From an uncultured Alphaproteobacteria bacterium (GTDB taxonomy: Bacteria; Pseudomonadota; Alphaproteobacteria; UBA11222), in assembly GCA_947258435.1 (NCBI GenBank), contig CAMYID010000023.1, forward strand, positions 186,001-250,000: a DNA stretch of 64,000 bases, in the 5' to 3' direction. The notes under the pieces are model-generated. The model did no database searches and was not told the DNA's origin. It worked only from the letters and a program-made list of their open reading frames with translations. How positions within the stretch are numbered: the stretch's first letter is position 1; every line of letters begins with the position of its first letter. Position numbers and translations under genes: made by a program. Of this stretch, positions 8,676 to 19,481 are shown in pieces.

Positions 8676-9053
8676 CTAAGGGGACCAGGCCTCATAGTCG
8701 CCGGTTGCCTTGGGGCGCTCGCCGGTCGACAGAATGCTGCCCTCGGGCCGGTAGGCTGCCGGAGTGCCGGTCAGGTTGGGCTGATGCGGTTTTTCAAACT
8801 GCTTGCGCGGATGCGCTGATTCTGTTGGCAGTTCATCCACCGTATAATGCAACCAGCCATGCCATTCCGGCGGCACGCGGGACGCATCGACAGGACCGGC
8901 GTAGATCACCCACCGCCTGCTGCCATTGCGTTCACGATAATAGCGGTTGCCTTGTGCATCTTCGCCGACCAGTTCGCCCTTGCGCCACGTCCACAGGCGG
9001 GTGCCCGCCGTCTGACCGTTCCACCATGTAAAAAGCTGCTTGATTAGGCTCAT
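8676..9053 (-). CDS. NADH:ubiquinone oxidoreductase 17.2-kDa (NDUFA12-like) subunit
   Basis: A 125-aa homologue of mitochondrial NDUFA12 (B17.2), an accessory subunit of complex I found in Alphaproteobacteria. Signatures include TRLWTWRKGELVGEDAQGNRYY, RRWVIYAG, DASRVPPEWHGWLHYTVDELP and the Pro-rich C-terminal tail. Start ATG 9053. It is the first gene of the leftward group with mlaD, the methyltransferase and DUF2155, with a 79-bp gap before mlaD that has no clear terminator. Confidence 0.93.
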   Translation of the reverse strand: MSLIKQLFTWWNGQTAGTRLWTWRKGELVGEDAQGNRYYRERNGSRRWVIYAGPVDASRVPPEWHGWLHYTVDELPTESAHPRKQFEKPHQPNLTGTPAAYRPEGSILSTGERPKATGDYEAWSP

Positions 9054-9592
9054 CGACCCAAACGCCTTTCGTTATTGCCGTTGCTGCTGCGGGCCATCGG
9101 CCGCACAGACACCTCTAGGGTGACTTGCGATGAATTATGCGTCAAATCCGCTGCGAATATGGCACTGGTCATCCCGTCCGTCCAGCCTGTTGGACCGCGC
9201 CTTGCGCAATTCGCCAGCAGACAGAAAAATTATCCCCGGTCAGGCAAGATCAGAGGAAATTATAACAACATGCTGATCAAGCGGGCAAATATGGCCATTC
9301 CCCTGATCTATCCCAGATCTGCGAATCCACACCGCATCGCGCGCAAGCCAAATATTTTCCAATTTTCCCTTGCGCTCAATCGCATTTGCCCTAGTCTTTG
9401 TGTCCACGTTGATGTGCAATACAAGATGTTGAGGGATTGGGGCGATCTGATCATGTCGCATTTGCGGGTAGCGGACACGTCAATTCAGTCACATACAGTT
9501 TGCACAAAGCAACGGTAGTTATGCGCCGCCAATCATTGTGTATTGGCGCAGCAACGGCCAGTCGGAAATTTAGCTAAGCGGATTTGAAACGC
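9054..9592. other. Long divergent intergenic region upstream of nrdJ
   Basis: 539 bp between divergent genes. The 147-codon rightward ORF at 9075-9518 has no recognisable domain and no good ribosome site, so it is not called. About 45 bases before nrdJ there is a hairpin, CGCCAAT / ATTGGCG with an eight-base loop (9527-9548). I looked for a cobalamin riboswitch B12 box (GCCACTG-like) and for paired NrdR boxes and found neither. Promoters for both flanking genes must lie here, but none could be assigned with confidence. Confidence 0.5.
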
Positions 9593-12500
9593 ATGCGCGT
9601 AGAGCGTCATTTTACCAAGCAGGGGCAGTCACCATATGCGGATATCGCGTTCCGCAAGACGACGAGCGAGATCCGCAACCCTGACGGATCAGTCGTCTTC
9701 AAGCTGGAAGGCATCGATGTGCCCGCCGGATGGAGCCAGGTGGCCTGCGATATTCTGGCCCAGAAATATTTCCGCAAGGCGGGCGTGCCCAAGGAGTTGC
9801 GCCCGGTTGTCGAACCGGATGTACCCGCCTGGCTGTGGCGCAGCGAGCCAGACGATGCAGCCCTTGAACGCACCGACCCGAGCAAGCGCTTTGGTTCGGA
9901 AATGGCGGCTGTACAGGTATTTGACCGGCTGGCCGGCACCTGGACTTACTGGGGCTGGAAAGGCGGCTATTTCGACGCCGAGGAAGATGCCCGCGCCTTC
10001 TTTGACGAGCTGCGTTACATGCTGGCGCATCAGATGTGCGCACCAAACAGCCCGCAATGGTTCAATACCGGCCTGCACTGGGCCTATGGCATCGACGGCC
10101 CGCCCCAGGGCCATCATTATGTGGACCATGAGAACGGTGAGGTCAGAAAATCCGACAGCGCGTATGAACGGCCCCAGCCCCATGCCTGCTTCATCCAAAG
10201 CGCCGCCGATGACCTGGTCAATGAAGGCGGCATAATGGATTTGTGGGTGCGCGAGGCGCGCCTGTTCAAATATGGATCGGGCACGGGATCGAATTTTTCC
10301 GCATTGCGCGCGGAAAACGAGGCGTTGTCAGGCGGTGGCAAATCATCCGGCCTGATGAGCTTTTTGCGCATTGGCGACCGCGCGGCAGGTGCGATCAAAT
10401 CGGGCGGCACCACCCGGCGGGCGGCAAAAATGGTGATCGTCGACATCGATCACCCCGACATCGAAGCCTTCATCGACTGGAAAATGGTTGAGGAGCAAAA
10501 GGTCGCAGCGCTGGTTTCGGGCTCGAAACTGCTGGACAAGCATCTGAATGCCATCATGCGCGCCTGCCATAATTGTGAAGGCGATGGCGATGACTGCTTC
10601 GATCCGAAGAAAAACCCCGCATTGCGGCGTGAAATCCGTAATGCGCGGACGGTCATGGTGCCCGAAAATTATATTCAGCGGGTTATTCAGTTCGCCCGCC
10701 AGGGTTATCAGACGATCGATGTCCCGACCTATGATACGGACTGGGATTCAGAAGCTTATCTGACCGTTTCGGGACAAAATTCCAATAATTCGGTCCGTGT
10801 GACCGACGAATTTCTGCGCGCGGTGGAAAGCGATGCGGAATGGTCATTGCACCGGCGTACAGACGGACGGGCCGCAAAGACACTTCAGGCACGCGATCTG
10901 TGGCAGAAAATCGGAGAGGCGGCCTGGGCTTCCGCCGATCCGGGGCTGCAATATCACACCACCATCAATGACTGGCATACCTGCCCCAAAAGCGGGCCGA
11001 TCCGGGCATCCAATCCCTGCTCGGAATATATGTTCCTCGATGACACCGCCTGCAATCTGGCATCGCTCAACCTGATGCAGTTTCAGCGCGAGGATGGCAC
11101 TTTCGATGTCGGCGCCTTCTCCCACGGGGTCAGGCTGTGGACGATCGTGCTTGAAATCTCGGTGATGATGGCGCAGTTCCCGTCTGAAAAAATTGCCGAA
11201 CTTTCCTATGCCTACCGGACGCTTGGTCTGGGCTTTGCCAACCTTGGCGGTCTTCTGATGGCCTCGGGCCTGTCCTATGACAGCATCGAAGGCCGCGCAC
11301 TCGCCGGCGCAATCTCCGCGCTGATGACGGGCGTTTCCTACGACACCTCGGCCGATATGGCAGCCCAGCTCGGGGCATTTCCCGGTTATGCGCAGAACGC
11401 CCCGCATATGTTACGCGTGATGCGCAATCACCGGCGCGCAGCCCATGGAGAGGCAGCCGGCTACGAAGCTCTGAACACCTTGCCCGTACCGCTTGATATT
11501 GCCAATTGCCCCGATGCCGCACTCACCCGGGCGGCGGCGGATGCCTGGGACAGAGTCGTTGAAAAAGGCACAGAGCACGGTTTCCGCAATGCGCAGGCAA
11601 CGGTGATCGCCCCGACGGGCACCATTGGTCTGGTGATGGATTGCGACACGACGGGCATCGAACCTGATTTCGCGCTGGTCAAATTCAAGAAGCTGGCAGG
11701 CGGCGGTTATTTCAAGATCATCAACCGGACCGTCCCGCAAGCCCTGACAAAGCTTGGCTATAACAGCGCGCAGATTGAAGACATCATTGCCTATGCCGTG
11801 GGACATGGCACCCTGCGCAACGCGCCGGGGGTCAGCCATGATGCGCTGCGCGAACGCGGCTTCGGCGATGCCGAGCTCGAAGCGATCGAGGCAGGCCTTG
11901 GCGCGGCCTTCGACATCAAATTTGCCTTCAACAAATGGACCCTGGGCGACGAATTCTGTGAGCAGATATTGGGCCTGTCGGAAGCACAACTGACCGACCC
12001 CAGTTTCGATATGCTGCGTGCACTGGGCTTTAGTGCGCTCGACATCGAAGCGGCCAATCTTTATTGCAGCGGCGCGATGACCCTTGAGGGTGCGCCGCAT
12101 CTTAAAGCGGAGCATCTGCCCGTATTTGACTGCGCCAATCCCTGTGGCCGGATCGGCAAGCGCTATCTCAGCGTTGACAGCCATATTGAAATGATGGCTG
12201 CCTGCCAGCCATTTATTTCCGGTGCCATCTCAAAAACCATCAACATGCCCAATGATGCGACTGTCGATGATTGCGTCGCCGCCTATACAAAATCCTGGCA
12301 GCTTGCGCTGAAGGCCAACGCACTTTATCGCGATGGCTCGAAGCTGAGCCAGCCGCTGAATGCGCAATTGCTCGGCGACGATCTGGACGATGCGCAAGAG
12401 GCGGTCGAGGAAATCGCCCACGCGCCTGCGGCGGAAAAAGCGCAGGCCGTCGTCGAACGTATTGCGGCCCAACAGCATTCGGAAAACGAGCTGGGCGAAT

Positions 12501-13270
12501 CTTCGCGTGGCACGCGCAGAAAGCTGCCGCATCGGCGCAAGGGCTATACCCAGAAAGCGGTTGTCGGTGGCCACAAGGTATATCTGCGGACCGGCGAATA
12601 TGAAGATGGTAGTCTGGGGGAAATTTTCGTCGATATGCATAAGGAAGGCGCCGCCTTCCGAAGCCTGATGAACAATTACGCCATTGCTGTTTCAATCGGT
12701 CTGCAATATGGCGTGCCGCTTGATGAATTTGTCGATGCCTTCACCTTCACACGGTTCGAACCGGCCGGCATGGTGACCGGTAATGACGCGATCAAGAGCG
12801 CCACATCCATCGTTGATTACCTGTTCCGGGAACTTGCGATTTCATATCTTGATCGCACCGACCTTGCGCATGTCGAACCGGATGAAGTCCGGTTCGATGC
12901 GGTCGGCAGTGCGGCGGAGGAAGTCTCCGGACAGGTTCAGCGAGTGGCCAGTACAGGTTTTGTCCGTAACAAGCTTGTGGTACTGGCCGGCGGCGCATCG
13001 CGGGCAGCCGCAAGCGCGGCGGAAGAAATTGTCGCCGAAACAGCCAATGTTGTGGCCGAAATGGGGGCCACGACCGACCTGCTTGCAGTCAGCTCCACAA
13101 CCGCACTTGCCGGAGGCAAGGGCGGCACCACGCGGACCGATCTGATGGTGGAAGCCCGAATTCGCGGCTATGAAGGTGAGAATTGCGGGGAGTGCGGCAA
13201 TTTCACCCTTGTCCGGAACGGCACCTGCCTGAAATGCGACACATGCGGCGCGACAAGCGGCTGCTCATGA
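9593..13270 (+). CDS. nrdJ: Vitamin B12-dependent (class II) ribonucleotide reductase
   Basis: This cytosolic enzyme reduces ribonucleotides to deoxyribonucleotides using an adenosylcobalamin-derived thiyl radical, so it works with or without oxygen. The 1225-aa product is the long NrdJ form. Visible features are [12 protein letters not shown], the catalytic-loop region [43 protein letters not shown], the TSCPD-type segment near 980-1080 ([11 protein letters not shown]), and a C-terminal Cys-rich tail with CGECG and CLKCDTCGA that may bind zinc or relay electrons. The track starts at a TTG; ATG 9593 with AGCGGA upstream is preferred. Dependence on B12 is inferred from family membership. Confidence 0.95.
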   Translation: MRVERHFTKQGQSPYADIAFRKTTSEIRNPDGSVVFKLEGIDVPAGWSQVACDILAQKYFRKAGVPKELRPVVEPDVPAWLWRSEPDDAALERTDPSKRFGSEMAAVQVFDRLAGTWTYWGWKGGYFDAEEDARAFFDELRYMLAHQMCAPNSPQWFNTGLHWAYGIDGPPQGHHYVDHENGEVRKSDSAYERPQPHACFIQSAADDLVNEGGIMDLWVREARLFKYGSGTGSNFSALRAENEALSGGGKSSGLMSFLRIGDRAAGAIKSGGTTRRAAKMVIVDIDHPDIEAFIDWKMVEEQKVAALVSGSKLLDKHLNAIMRACHNCEGDGDDCFDPKKNPALRREIRNARTVMVPENYIQRVIQFARQGYQTIDVPTYDTDWDSEAYLTVSGQNSNNSVRVTDEFLRAVESDAEWSLHRRTDGRAAKTLQARDLWQKIGEAAWASADPGLQYHTTINDWHTCPKSGPIRASNPCSEYMFLDDTACNLASLNLMQFQREDGTFDVGAFSHGVRLWTIVLEISVMMAQFPSEKIAELSYAYRTLGLGFANLGGLLMASGLSYDSIEGRALAGAISALMTGVSYDTSADMAAQLGAFPGYAQNAPHMLRVMRNHRRAAHGEAAGYEALNTLPVPLDIANCPDAALTRAAADAWDRVVEKGTEHGFRNAQATVIAPTGTIGLVMDCDTTGIEPDFALVKFKKLAGGGYFKIINRTVPQALTKLGYNSAQIEDIIAYAVGHGTLRNAPGVSHDALRERGFGDAELEAIEAGLGAAFDIKFAFNKWTLGDEFCEQILGLSEAQLTDPSFDMLRALGFSALDIEAANLYCSGAMTLEGAPHLKAEHLPVFDCANPCGRIGKRYLSVDSHIEMMAACQPFISGAISKTINMPNDATVDDCVAAYTKSWQLALKANALYRDGSKLSQPLNAQLLGDDLDDAQEAVEEIAHAPAAEKAQAVVERIAAQQHSENELGESSRGTRRKLPHRRKGYTQKAVVGGHKVYLRTGEYEDGSLGEIFVDMHKEGAAFRSLMNNYAIAVSIGLQYGVPLDEFVDAFTFTRFEPAGMVTGNDAIKSATSIVDYLFRELAISYLDRTDLAHVEPDEVRFDAVGSAAEEVSGQVQRVASTGFVRNKLVVLAGGASRAAASAAEEIVAETANVVAEMGATTDLLAVSSTTALAGGKGGTTRTDLMVEARIRGYEGENCGECGNFTLVRNGTCLKCDTCGATSGCS

Positions 13271-13336
13271 ACACAGGCTGTTGTTATTTCGTTATCCGGT
13301 CAGGATCGGAGTGCTGCGGCAACCAGATAGGGAAAT

Positions 13337-13456
13337 GCTACACAAGAATATGTAGCGGCGTCATCGCCAGTTAGTTGCGTTGCGTACCTCCGAGAGAGTC
13401 ATCATCGGAGTCTTCCCTGCTGAACTGGGCCGCTTTAACAAGCGGCCCTTTTTTTT
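13337..13456 (+). ncRNA. Hairpin-rich segment ending in a terminator: candidate small RNA or structured nrdJ 3' UTR
   Basis: Four stem-loops follow each other: GCTACA/TGTAGC (13337-13356), GGCG-TCAT-CGCC (13357-13368), CTCCGA/TCGGAG (13388-13410) and the terminator GGGCCGCTT/AAGCGGCCC plus eight T (13427-13456). The density of structure between nrdJ and the next gene suggests a discrete RNA or a stable 3' UTR. It does not resemble SRP RNA, 6S RNA or tmRNA closely enough to name. No promoter was identified. Confidence 0.35.
13427..13456 (+). terminator. Rho-independent terminator between nrdJ and the GNAT/cNMP gene
   Basis: Perfect 9-bp stem GGGCCGCTT / AAGCGGCCC with a TAAC loop and an uninterrupted eight-T tail, 157 bases after the nrdJ stop. 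Its position inside the upstream part of the next ORF argues that the next gene starts further downstream than the ORF track shows. Confidence 0.93.
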
Positions 13457-13538
13457 ACCATCGGAAAACAACGAAATCCTGCTGATTTGCATCGCACGGG
13501 TTAAGCCTTCATTCATCAAACTCCCCGATGCTCTGCAT

Positions 13539-14765
13539 ATGGGCGCGCAGAAGGATACCGGACCGCGGTTGCAGGTCTTCATGGCCCGGGACGATGCTGC
13601 CCGGGATCGGGTATTTGCGTTTCGCTATCGGATATTGGTGGAAGCATCCGGCCTTGAGCCGAATTATGCGGACCATAAGACAAGAATGGTCCGCGAACCG
13701 CTCGATCACGGGGCATTGCAGATCTATGTCACGGATATGGAAAGCGGGGAGACAGCCGCAGCCCTGCGGCTGAATGCCGGCGCACTGGACAGCAAGATCA
13801 GCGATATCGGCAATCTGGACGGTTTCGGACCCTTCAGGGAATTTGGTGCAAGCGCGCTGACAATGACAAGCATGCTTGTCATTGCACAGAAATACCAGAC
13901 AAGCTCCGCCGCATCGCTCGCCATTAGCGCGGCCTATAAAATGGCCCGCAAATGCGGCAGCCAGTTCGATTTTACCCAATGCGTCCCTGAAATGCTGCCG
14001 CTGTATCAGAAGCTCGGTTACCGCAAGTTCCGCGAAAATTTCATGGATGATGCGCTGGGCTATCAGGTGCCGCTGGTTCTGGTGACGCAGGATTACGGAC
14101 ATCTGACATTTGTCCGCTCGCCGCTGGGCGCTATTGCACGCAAGATGGATAACTCATCTGAAACCGCAAGCTGGTTTATCAGGAATTTTCCCGATTATGC
14201 CAATGTCCCCATTGAATCGACACTGAATGACGAAGATTTCTGGTATCTGCTGGCGCGCAAGCTGAACCAGTCACCCTTGGCGGGCATTACGTTGCTCGAC
14301 GGGCTGACCTATAGCGAAGCCATCGAATTCATGCGCGCGGGCACTGTTCTTGATTGCCCTGAGGGCGGGCAGATCATGAAAAAGGGTCAGATCGGGCGGG
14401 AAATGTATGTTATCCTGTCAGGCGCCGTGAAAGTTCTGGCGGGTGAGGATAATGCGGTCGTCGCCACCCTTGAAAGGGGTGAATTGTTCGGCGAACTTGC
14501 CTATTTGTCCGAAGCGCCACGCACTGCGGACATCGTTGCGGCCGAAAATGTCGAGCTGCTCGTCCTTACCCAGAAAATGATGGAGAAGGCACTTGCGGAC
14601 ATGCCCGCGATTGCCGCGCGCATCCTGTTCAACCTTTCGCTGATCCTGTGCGGCCGACTGAAGCATTCAACAGACGAACTTGTTTCAGGAGCCCGCGGAC
14701 AGCCCCCCGGGGAACGCGCGGAAGAAGAGCTTCAGCCACCGTCTGAAACCGCCATGGCCGGCTAG
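13539..14765 (+). CDS. N-acyltransferase (FeeM/autoinducer-synthase-like) fused to a C-terminal cyclic-nucleotide-binding domain
   Basis: About 408 aa. The N-terminal half has RDRVFAFRYRILVEASG and a GNAT-like layout resembling FeeM-type N-acyl amino acid synthases. The C-terminal half is a cNMP-binding domain with the phosphate-binding cassette FGELAYLSEAPRTADIV, retaining the Glu and Arg that contact cyclic nucleotides. This suggests an acyltransferase controlled by cAMP or cGMP; the substrate is unknown. The order, acyltransferase first, is opposite to the mycobacterial cAMP-regulated protein acetyltransferases. The track ORF begins upstream of a strong terminator, so a later start is needed: ATG 13539 is chosen, with ATG 13581 (GCAGGT upstream) an alternative. 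Confidence 0.75.
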   Translation: MGAQKDTGPRLQVFMARDDAARDRVFAFRYRILVEASGLEPNYADHKTRMVREPLDHGALQIYVTDMESGETAAALRLNAGALDSKISDIGNLDGFGPFREFGASALTMTSMLVIAQKYQTSSAASLAISAAYKMARKCGSQFDFTQCVPEMLPLYQKLGYRKFRENFMDDALGYQVPLVLVTQDYGHLTFVRSPLGAIARKMDNSSETASWFIRNFPDYANVPIESTLNDEDFWYLLARKLNQSPLAGITLLDGLTYSEAIEFMRAGTVLDCPEGGQIMKKGQIGREMYVILSGAVKVLAGEDNAVVATLERGELFGELAYLSEAPRTADIVAAENVELLVLTQKMMEKALADMPAIAARILFNLSLILCGRLKHSTDELVSGARGQPPGERAEEELQPPSETAMAG

Positions 14766-14832
14766 CTGCGCCGGACGCACGGGTGGGTTACCGCAACCAA
14801 ACCGAGACATCCCCCCCGCCCGCCACGCAGGA

Positions 14833-16647
14833 TCAGCTATCCTGCTTCTTTTCAGAAGCCGGTAAAGCCAGCCGAATATGCAACTCGCGCAACTGGTGCG
14901 CGGAAACTTCTGCCGGTGCGCCGACCATCAGATCCTGCGCCTGCTGGTTCATGGGGAACATGATAACCTCCCGGATGTTGGGTTCATCGGCAAGCAGCAT
15001 GACAATCCGGTCAACCCCAGGTGCAATACCGCCATGCGGCGGGGCACCATAACGGAATGCCGAAATCATCCCGCCAAACTCACGCTCGACCGCATCCTTG
15101 TCATATCCCGCGATCCCGAACGCCTTATACATAATATCCGGACGATGGTTCCGAATGGCGCCGGAGGATAATTCGATCCCGTTACAGACAATGTCATACT
15201 GATAGGCAAGGATCGATAGCGGGTCTTCAGCATCCAGAGCGTCAAGCCCACCCTGCGGCATTGAAAACGGATTATGACCGAACTGGATGGAGCCGTCCGT
15301 TTCATCCTTCTCAAACATCGGGAAATCAACGATCCAGCAGAAGCGGAAAATATCTTTCTCGCAAATATCGAGCTGTTCCCCGATTTTCACCCGTGCAGCA
15401 CCGGCCAGCGCTGCGGCGGCATCAACCGTATCGCAGGCGAAAAACAACGCATCGCCCGGCCCGACACCGGCCTTGTCCGCCATCCGGGCCAAAATGTCAG
15501 CCGGAATAAACTTTGCGATGGGGCCCTTGCCCTGCAACTCATCGGCTTCGCCTTCGAAGATGACATAGCCCAGGCCCGGCGCCCCCATATCGGAGCGGGC
15601 CCAGTCATTCAGCTTGTCAAAGAAGCTGCGTGGCTGCCCCCCTGCGCCCGGCGCGGGAATGGCCCTCACCGCGCCACCTGCCGCAATCGGTTTCTTGAAG
15701 GCATTGAATGTCACTTCATCCAGCGCGAAGAATTCGGTCACATCGCAGATTTCGATCGGGTTGCGCAAATCCGGTTTGTCAGAACCGTATTTCAGCATTG
15801 CCTCGCGATAAGGAATGCGCGGAAATGGCAAAGGCGTTACCGCGCGGCCATCGGCAAATTCCTCAAACACCCCGTGCAGGACCGGCTCAACCGCCGCAAA
15901 AACATCATCCTGGGTGACAAAGGACATTTCGATATCAAGCTGATAGAACTCGCCCGGCGAACGGTCGGCGCGGGCATCCTCATCGCGGAAACAGGGCGCG
16001 ATCTGAAAATAGCGGTCAAAGCCCGCCACCATGATCAACTGCTTGAACTGTTGCGGCGCCTGCGGCAAGGCATAGAACTGCCCCGGATGCAGACGGCTTG
16101 GCACGAGAAAATCGCGGGCGCCTTCAGGGCTGGAAGCGGTGAGAATCGGCGTCTGAAATTCGGTAAATCCTTCTGCTTCCATACGTCGACGCAAGGCGGC
16201 GATTATCTTGCTGCGTAAAACGATATTGTTGTGCAGCGTCTCGCGCCGCAAATCGAGATAACGATAGCGCAACCGGATATCTTCAGGGTAATGCGGTTCG
16301 CCAAATACCGGCAGCGGCAGCTCTTCGGCCGCTGACATCAGTTCGCATGCATCGATGCGCACTTCCACCTGGCCTGTATCCAGCCCGGGATTTACCGTTT
16401 CCGCATCCCGCGCCATAACCCGCCCGGTTACCGTAATCACACTTTCGGCGCGCAGATGCTCGACAGATCCAAAAGCATCCGCATCAGGCTCGACCACGCA
16501 TTGGGTTAAGCCAAAATGATCGCGCAGATCGATGAACAGCAAACCGCCATGATCGCGCTTGCGGTGAACCCAGCCGGACAGGCGAACCGTCGATCCAACA
16601 TCGGATTCGCGCAGTTGGCCACAATTATGTGTACGGAACTCGTGCAT
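14833..16647 (-). CDS. aspS: Aspartyl-tRNA synthetase (bacterial type)
   Basis: AspS charges tRNA-Asp with aspartate. The 604-aa product is the bacterial form with the GAD insertion: an N-terminal OB-fold ([11 protein letters not shown]), motif 2 [20 protein letters not shown], and motif 3 [15 protein letters not shown]. His33 in RKRDHGG is the residue type reported for non-discriminating AspRS, where discriminating enzymes have Leu, so this enzyme may also make Asp-tRNA-Asn for GatCAB; this is inference. Start ATG 16647. It is divergent from rnd, with a shared 114-bp intergenic region. Confidence 0.96.
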   Translation of the reverse strand: MHEFRTHNCGQLRESDVGSTVRLSGWVHRKRDHGGLLFIDLRDHFGLTQCVVEPDADAFGSVEHLRAESVITVTGRVMARDAETVNPGLDTGQVEVRIDACELMSAAEELPLPVFGEPHYPEDIRLRYRYLDLRRETLHNNIVLRSKIIAALRRRMEAEGFTEFQTPILTASSPEGARDFLVPSRLHPGQFYALPQAPQQFKQLIMVAGFDRYFQIAPCFRDEDARADRSPGEFYQLDIEMSFVTQDDVFAAVEPVLHGVFEEFADGRAVTPLPFPRIPYREAMLKYGSDKPDLRNPIEICDVTEFFALDEVTFNAFKKPIAAGGAVRAIPAPGAGGQPRSFFDKLNDWARSDMGAPGLGYVIFEGEADELQGKGPIAKFIPADILARMADKAGVGPGDALFFACDTVDAAAALAGAARVKIGEQLDICEKDIFRFCWIVDFPMFEKDETDGSIQFGHNPFSMPQGGLDALDAEDPLSILAYQYDIVCNGIELSSGAIRNHRPDIMYKAFGIAGYDKDAVEREFGGMISAFRYGAPPHGGIAPGVDRIVMLLADEPNIREVIMFPMNQQAQDLMVGAPAEVSAHQLRELHIRLALPASEKKQDS

Positions 16648-16761
16648 TGTCTCCTATTCCCTTATGGCTGGCGGAGAAGCGCATGGATGATGACGCCTGT
16701 CAAGCCTGCGCCGTCGCTTTTCACGCGACGAAGGCGTCCTGTTCAGGTATAGCTTGCTGCC

Positions 16762-17919
16762 ATGCGTGTGATTACCGATACCGCAGCCTTGAGTGAATGC
16801 TGCAACAGACTGGCCAAAGCTGAATTCATCACTGTCGATACGGAATTTATCCGGGACAAGACCTACTGGCCCCGGCTGTGTCTTATTCAAATCGCCGGTC
16901 CTGAAGACGAGCTGATTATCGACCCGCTGGCCGAAACCATCGACCTGGCGCCATTTTACTGGCTGATGGCGCAAGAGTCAGTGATCAAGGTCTTTCACGC
17001 CGCCCGTCAGGACGTGGAAATATTCTTTCATGAGGGACAGACAATTCCCGCCCCATTGTTCGATACACAGGTCGCCGCCATGGTATGCGGCTTTGGCGAT
17101 TCGATTGGCTATGACAATCTGGTGCGGAAAATTCTCAACCGACGGATCGACAAGAGTTCGCGCTTCAGCGATTGGGCGCGCCGCCCGCTGACCGAGCGGC
17201 AGCTCAATTACGCCATTCAGGATGTCACGCATCTGCGCCAGGTCTATGAATGGCTGCGTGAGAAGCTGGACGAGAACGAACGCGCACATTGGCTGCAGGA
17301 AGAAATGGCAATTCTCACAGCCCCCTCCACCTATGAGATGCGCCCGGAAGATGCCTGGCTACGGATCAAGGCACGCGGTGCCAATCGCCGTTTTCTGGGG
17401 GTCCTCAAGCATGTAGCCGCGTGGCGCGAGCAAGCGGCGCAGGACCGGGACATTCCGCGCAACAGGGTATTACGCGATGAAGCACTTGTGGAAATCGCCG
17501 GGCACCCGCCCAAATCGATCAAAGAGCTTGGCAATCTGCGCAATGTTCCCAAGGGTGTTGCCGAAGGCCGGCTCGGTCAGGCATTGCTGGCGGCCATTTT
17601 TGAAGGCGTGGCTCTGGATGACGCGGAACTGCCGGCCCTGCCCAGAAAACCCGTTGCGACAGCGAATAACGGTTCGCTTATCGAACTGATGAAGGTGTTG
17701 CTGAAACGACAATGTGAAGATGCCGGGGTCGCGCCCCGGCTTGTCGCGAATGCAGCAGATCTTGAACTGATTGCCGCCGATGACAATGCGCCGGTGCCGG
17801 CATTGTCAGGTTGGCGCAATGAACTGTTCGGGCAGGCTGCACTACGCCTCAAACATGGCAAACTGGCACTTGCGGCGGATGGCAAGACGGTACGGCTGAT
17901 ACCGCTTGATGCCGAATAG
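16762..17919 (+). CDS. rnd: Ribonuclease D
   Basis: A 3'-5' exoribonuclease that trims tRNA precursors and other stable RNAs. The 385-aa product is a DEDDy nuclease: D26 and E28 in TVDTEF, D84 in HAARQDVEIF, and Y150/D154 in NYAIQDV. An HRDC domain follows at about 205-285. Length and layout match the family. Start ATG 16762. It converges on ppx, with only 26 bases between the stop codons and no terminator hairpin seen there. Its position beside aspS and ppx-ppk is a recurrent alphaproteobacterial neighbourhood. Confidence 0.95.
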   Translation: MRVITDTAALSECCNRLAKAEFITVDTEFIRDKTYWPRLCLIQIAGPEDELIIDPLAETIDLAPFYWLMAQESVIKVFHAARQDVEIFFHEGQTIPAPLFDTQVAAMVCGFGDSIGYDNLVRKILNRRIDKSSRFSDWARRPLTERQLNYAIQDVTHLRQVYEWLREKLDENERAHWLQEEMAILTAPSTYEMRPEDAWLRIKARGANRRFLGVLKHVAAWREQAAQDRDIPRNRVLRDEALVEIAGHPPKSIKELGNLRNVPKGVAEGRLGQALLAAIFEGVALDDAELPALPRKPVATANNGSLIELMKVLLKRQCEDAGVAPRLVANAADLELIAADDNAPVPALSGWRNELFGQAALRLKHGKLALAADGKTVRLIPLDAE

Positions 17920-17945
17920 GCCACGGCACACCCCGCGCCAACCGC

Positions 17946-19481
17946 TCAGCAAATATCGATGCGCGGTGTAAGATCGAGAGCCTGTGCCAGCTGACGCAGC
18001 CGCTTCTGCAGCACTTCCCCGTTCAGATCGGCAAATTTTTCGGGAATGCTGAGGATCAGCTCCGCATCCCCGACAGAAAGCGGACAGTCGCGCAGAACAC
18101 CGGCCGTCCCCCCTGACAGGGTATGCGCGAGCCGCAGCGCGCGCCCCAATATACGCGCGCCCGACGCCGCCTCCCCTGCAAAATCGAGATAGGCGCTGAT
18201 CGGCCCCTCTGCCGGTTCGGTCTTATAGCGGAAATATATCGCGATACCGAGCAAAGCCCGCCCCAGATGATTGATTCCGACAAAGGGCGAATTCATCACC
18301 TCTGCCATGCTGTGATCGGCCCGGTGGTCAGGATGCACACGCCAGCCAATGTCCGACAGCAGACACGCACAGCGTCGCAAACGTTGTGAGGAGTCGCTTT
18401 CTTTGGCAAAAAGGGGATCGGTCCAGCTGATGATTTCATCCGCATGCTCAGGAAACCGGCCCAAAGCCACGCCCTTTTCCTCGCATGCGGTCAGCAACGG
18501 ATCACGCTCGCGCACCCTGGCTGCAAGCTGATCGAACAACAGGCCTTCGCGCAAGCCGTAGGATGAAAAGACGATCCGCCGCACACCCGTGATTTTCAGC
18601 AAACGGTTCAGAACCAGCGCACCTGTCGCCGCAGTTGTTTGTCGCGATTTCGGCAGCCCCTTGATCAGCCCGATCTGGCCTGGATCCATATTGGAAACCC
18701 GCTCCGTCAAACGCATCGCATCCTGCGCCAGCACGTTATATTCGTGGATAACCCGGATCGGGTGGTCGATTGCCGCCATATGCGCCTGCGCAAGCGCGCG
18801 CCACGACCCGCCGACCGCATAAAGGGTCTTGCCCTTGAAATTTTTCAGCCAGCGTTGCTTTGCAAAAGACTGCGTCACGCATTTCCGGCGCGCGCGAACA
18901 GAGCCGTCAAACTGCGCCTGCAGCCGAACCGGACCGAGCGGCAATGTGATTGCATTGCCACATTCGGCCTCACCGATGCCCACAAGTTCCAGACTGCCAC
19001 CGCCCAGATCGCCAACAAGCCCCGAAGCCCGCGGATTACCCGCCAACACGCCAAGTGCCGCCAGGCGCGCCTCATCCAGCCCTGAGATCAACCTGACATC
19101 AAAGCCGCTTTCGCTACTCAACTTCTTGACGAATTCGGCACCATTTTCCGCATCACGCACCGCTGCAGTGGCGACTGCCTGTACCTGATCGACCTGCATG
19201 GCATCAAGCAGCAATGCAAACCGGCGCAATGTCGCAACCGCCCGGTCTGCGGCTTCCTCATCGATCTTACCGGTCGCAGAAACACTCCGCCCCAGCCCGC
19301 AAAACACCTTTTCGTTGAATAGCGGCAAGGGCGTACGCCGTAACCCGTCATAGACGACAAGACGGACCGAGTTGGAACCGATATCGACAACGGCGATATG
19401 GTTCCGTGTATCAGGGGAGTTCAACTGCGGCGTTACACCCGCCGCACTCACCATGGCCAACTCACGCGCCACACTAATCAT
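17946..19481 (-). CDS. ppx: Exopolyphosphatase, Ppx/GppA family
   Basis: This family hydrolyses terminal phosphates of polyphosphate, or pppGpp in GppA members. The 511-aa product opens with the actin-like ATPase phosphate loop [16 protein letters not shown], followed by [14 protein letters not shown]. The C-terminal third (from about 320) is the HD-like Ppx domain, with [13 protein letters not shown]. It overlaps the ppk stop codon by eight bases (ATGATTAG), so it is almost certainly translationally coupled to polyphosphate kinase. Ppx rather than GppA is inferred from this partnership. Confidence 0.93.
   Translation of the reverse strand: MISVARELAMVSAAGVTPQLNSPDTRNHIAVVDIGSNSVRLVVYDGLRRTPLPLFNEKVFCGLGRSVSATGKIDEEAADRAVATLRRFALLLDAMQVDQVQAVATAAVRDAENGAEFVKKLSSESGFDVRLISGLDEARLAALGVLAGNPRASGLVGDLGGGSLELVGIGEAECGNAITLPLGPVRLQAQFDGSVRARRKCVTQSFAKQRWLKNFKGKTLYAVGGSWRALAQAHMAAIDHPIRVIHEYNVLAQDAMRLTERVSNMDPGQIGLIKGLPKSRQTTAATGALVLNRLLKITGVRRIVFSSYGLREGLLFDQLAARVRERDPLLTACEEKGVALGRFPEHADEIISWTDPLFAKESDSSQRLRRCACLLSDIGWRVHPDHRADHSMAEVMNSPFVGINHLGRALLGIAIYFRYKTEPAEGPISAYLDFAGEAASGARILGRALRLAHTLSGGTAGVLRDCPLSVGDAELILSIPEKFADLNGEVLQKRLRQLAQALDLTPRIDIC

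Noticed and set aside
9075-9518. 147-codon rightward ORF in the nrdJ leader
   Set aside because: No domain, no convincing ribosome site, and composition unlike neighbouring genes; treated as non-coding.
9054-9592. Cobalamin riboswitch or NrdR boxes upstream of nrdJ
   Set aside because: Looked for because nrdJ needs B12, but no B12-box core or paired 16-bp NrdR palindromes were found.
13300-13335. SRP RNA-like GGTCAGG...CGGA text after nrdJ
   Set aside because: The conserved GGAAGCAGCC part of the SRP apical loop is missing, so the match is coincidental.
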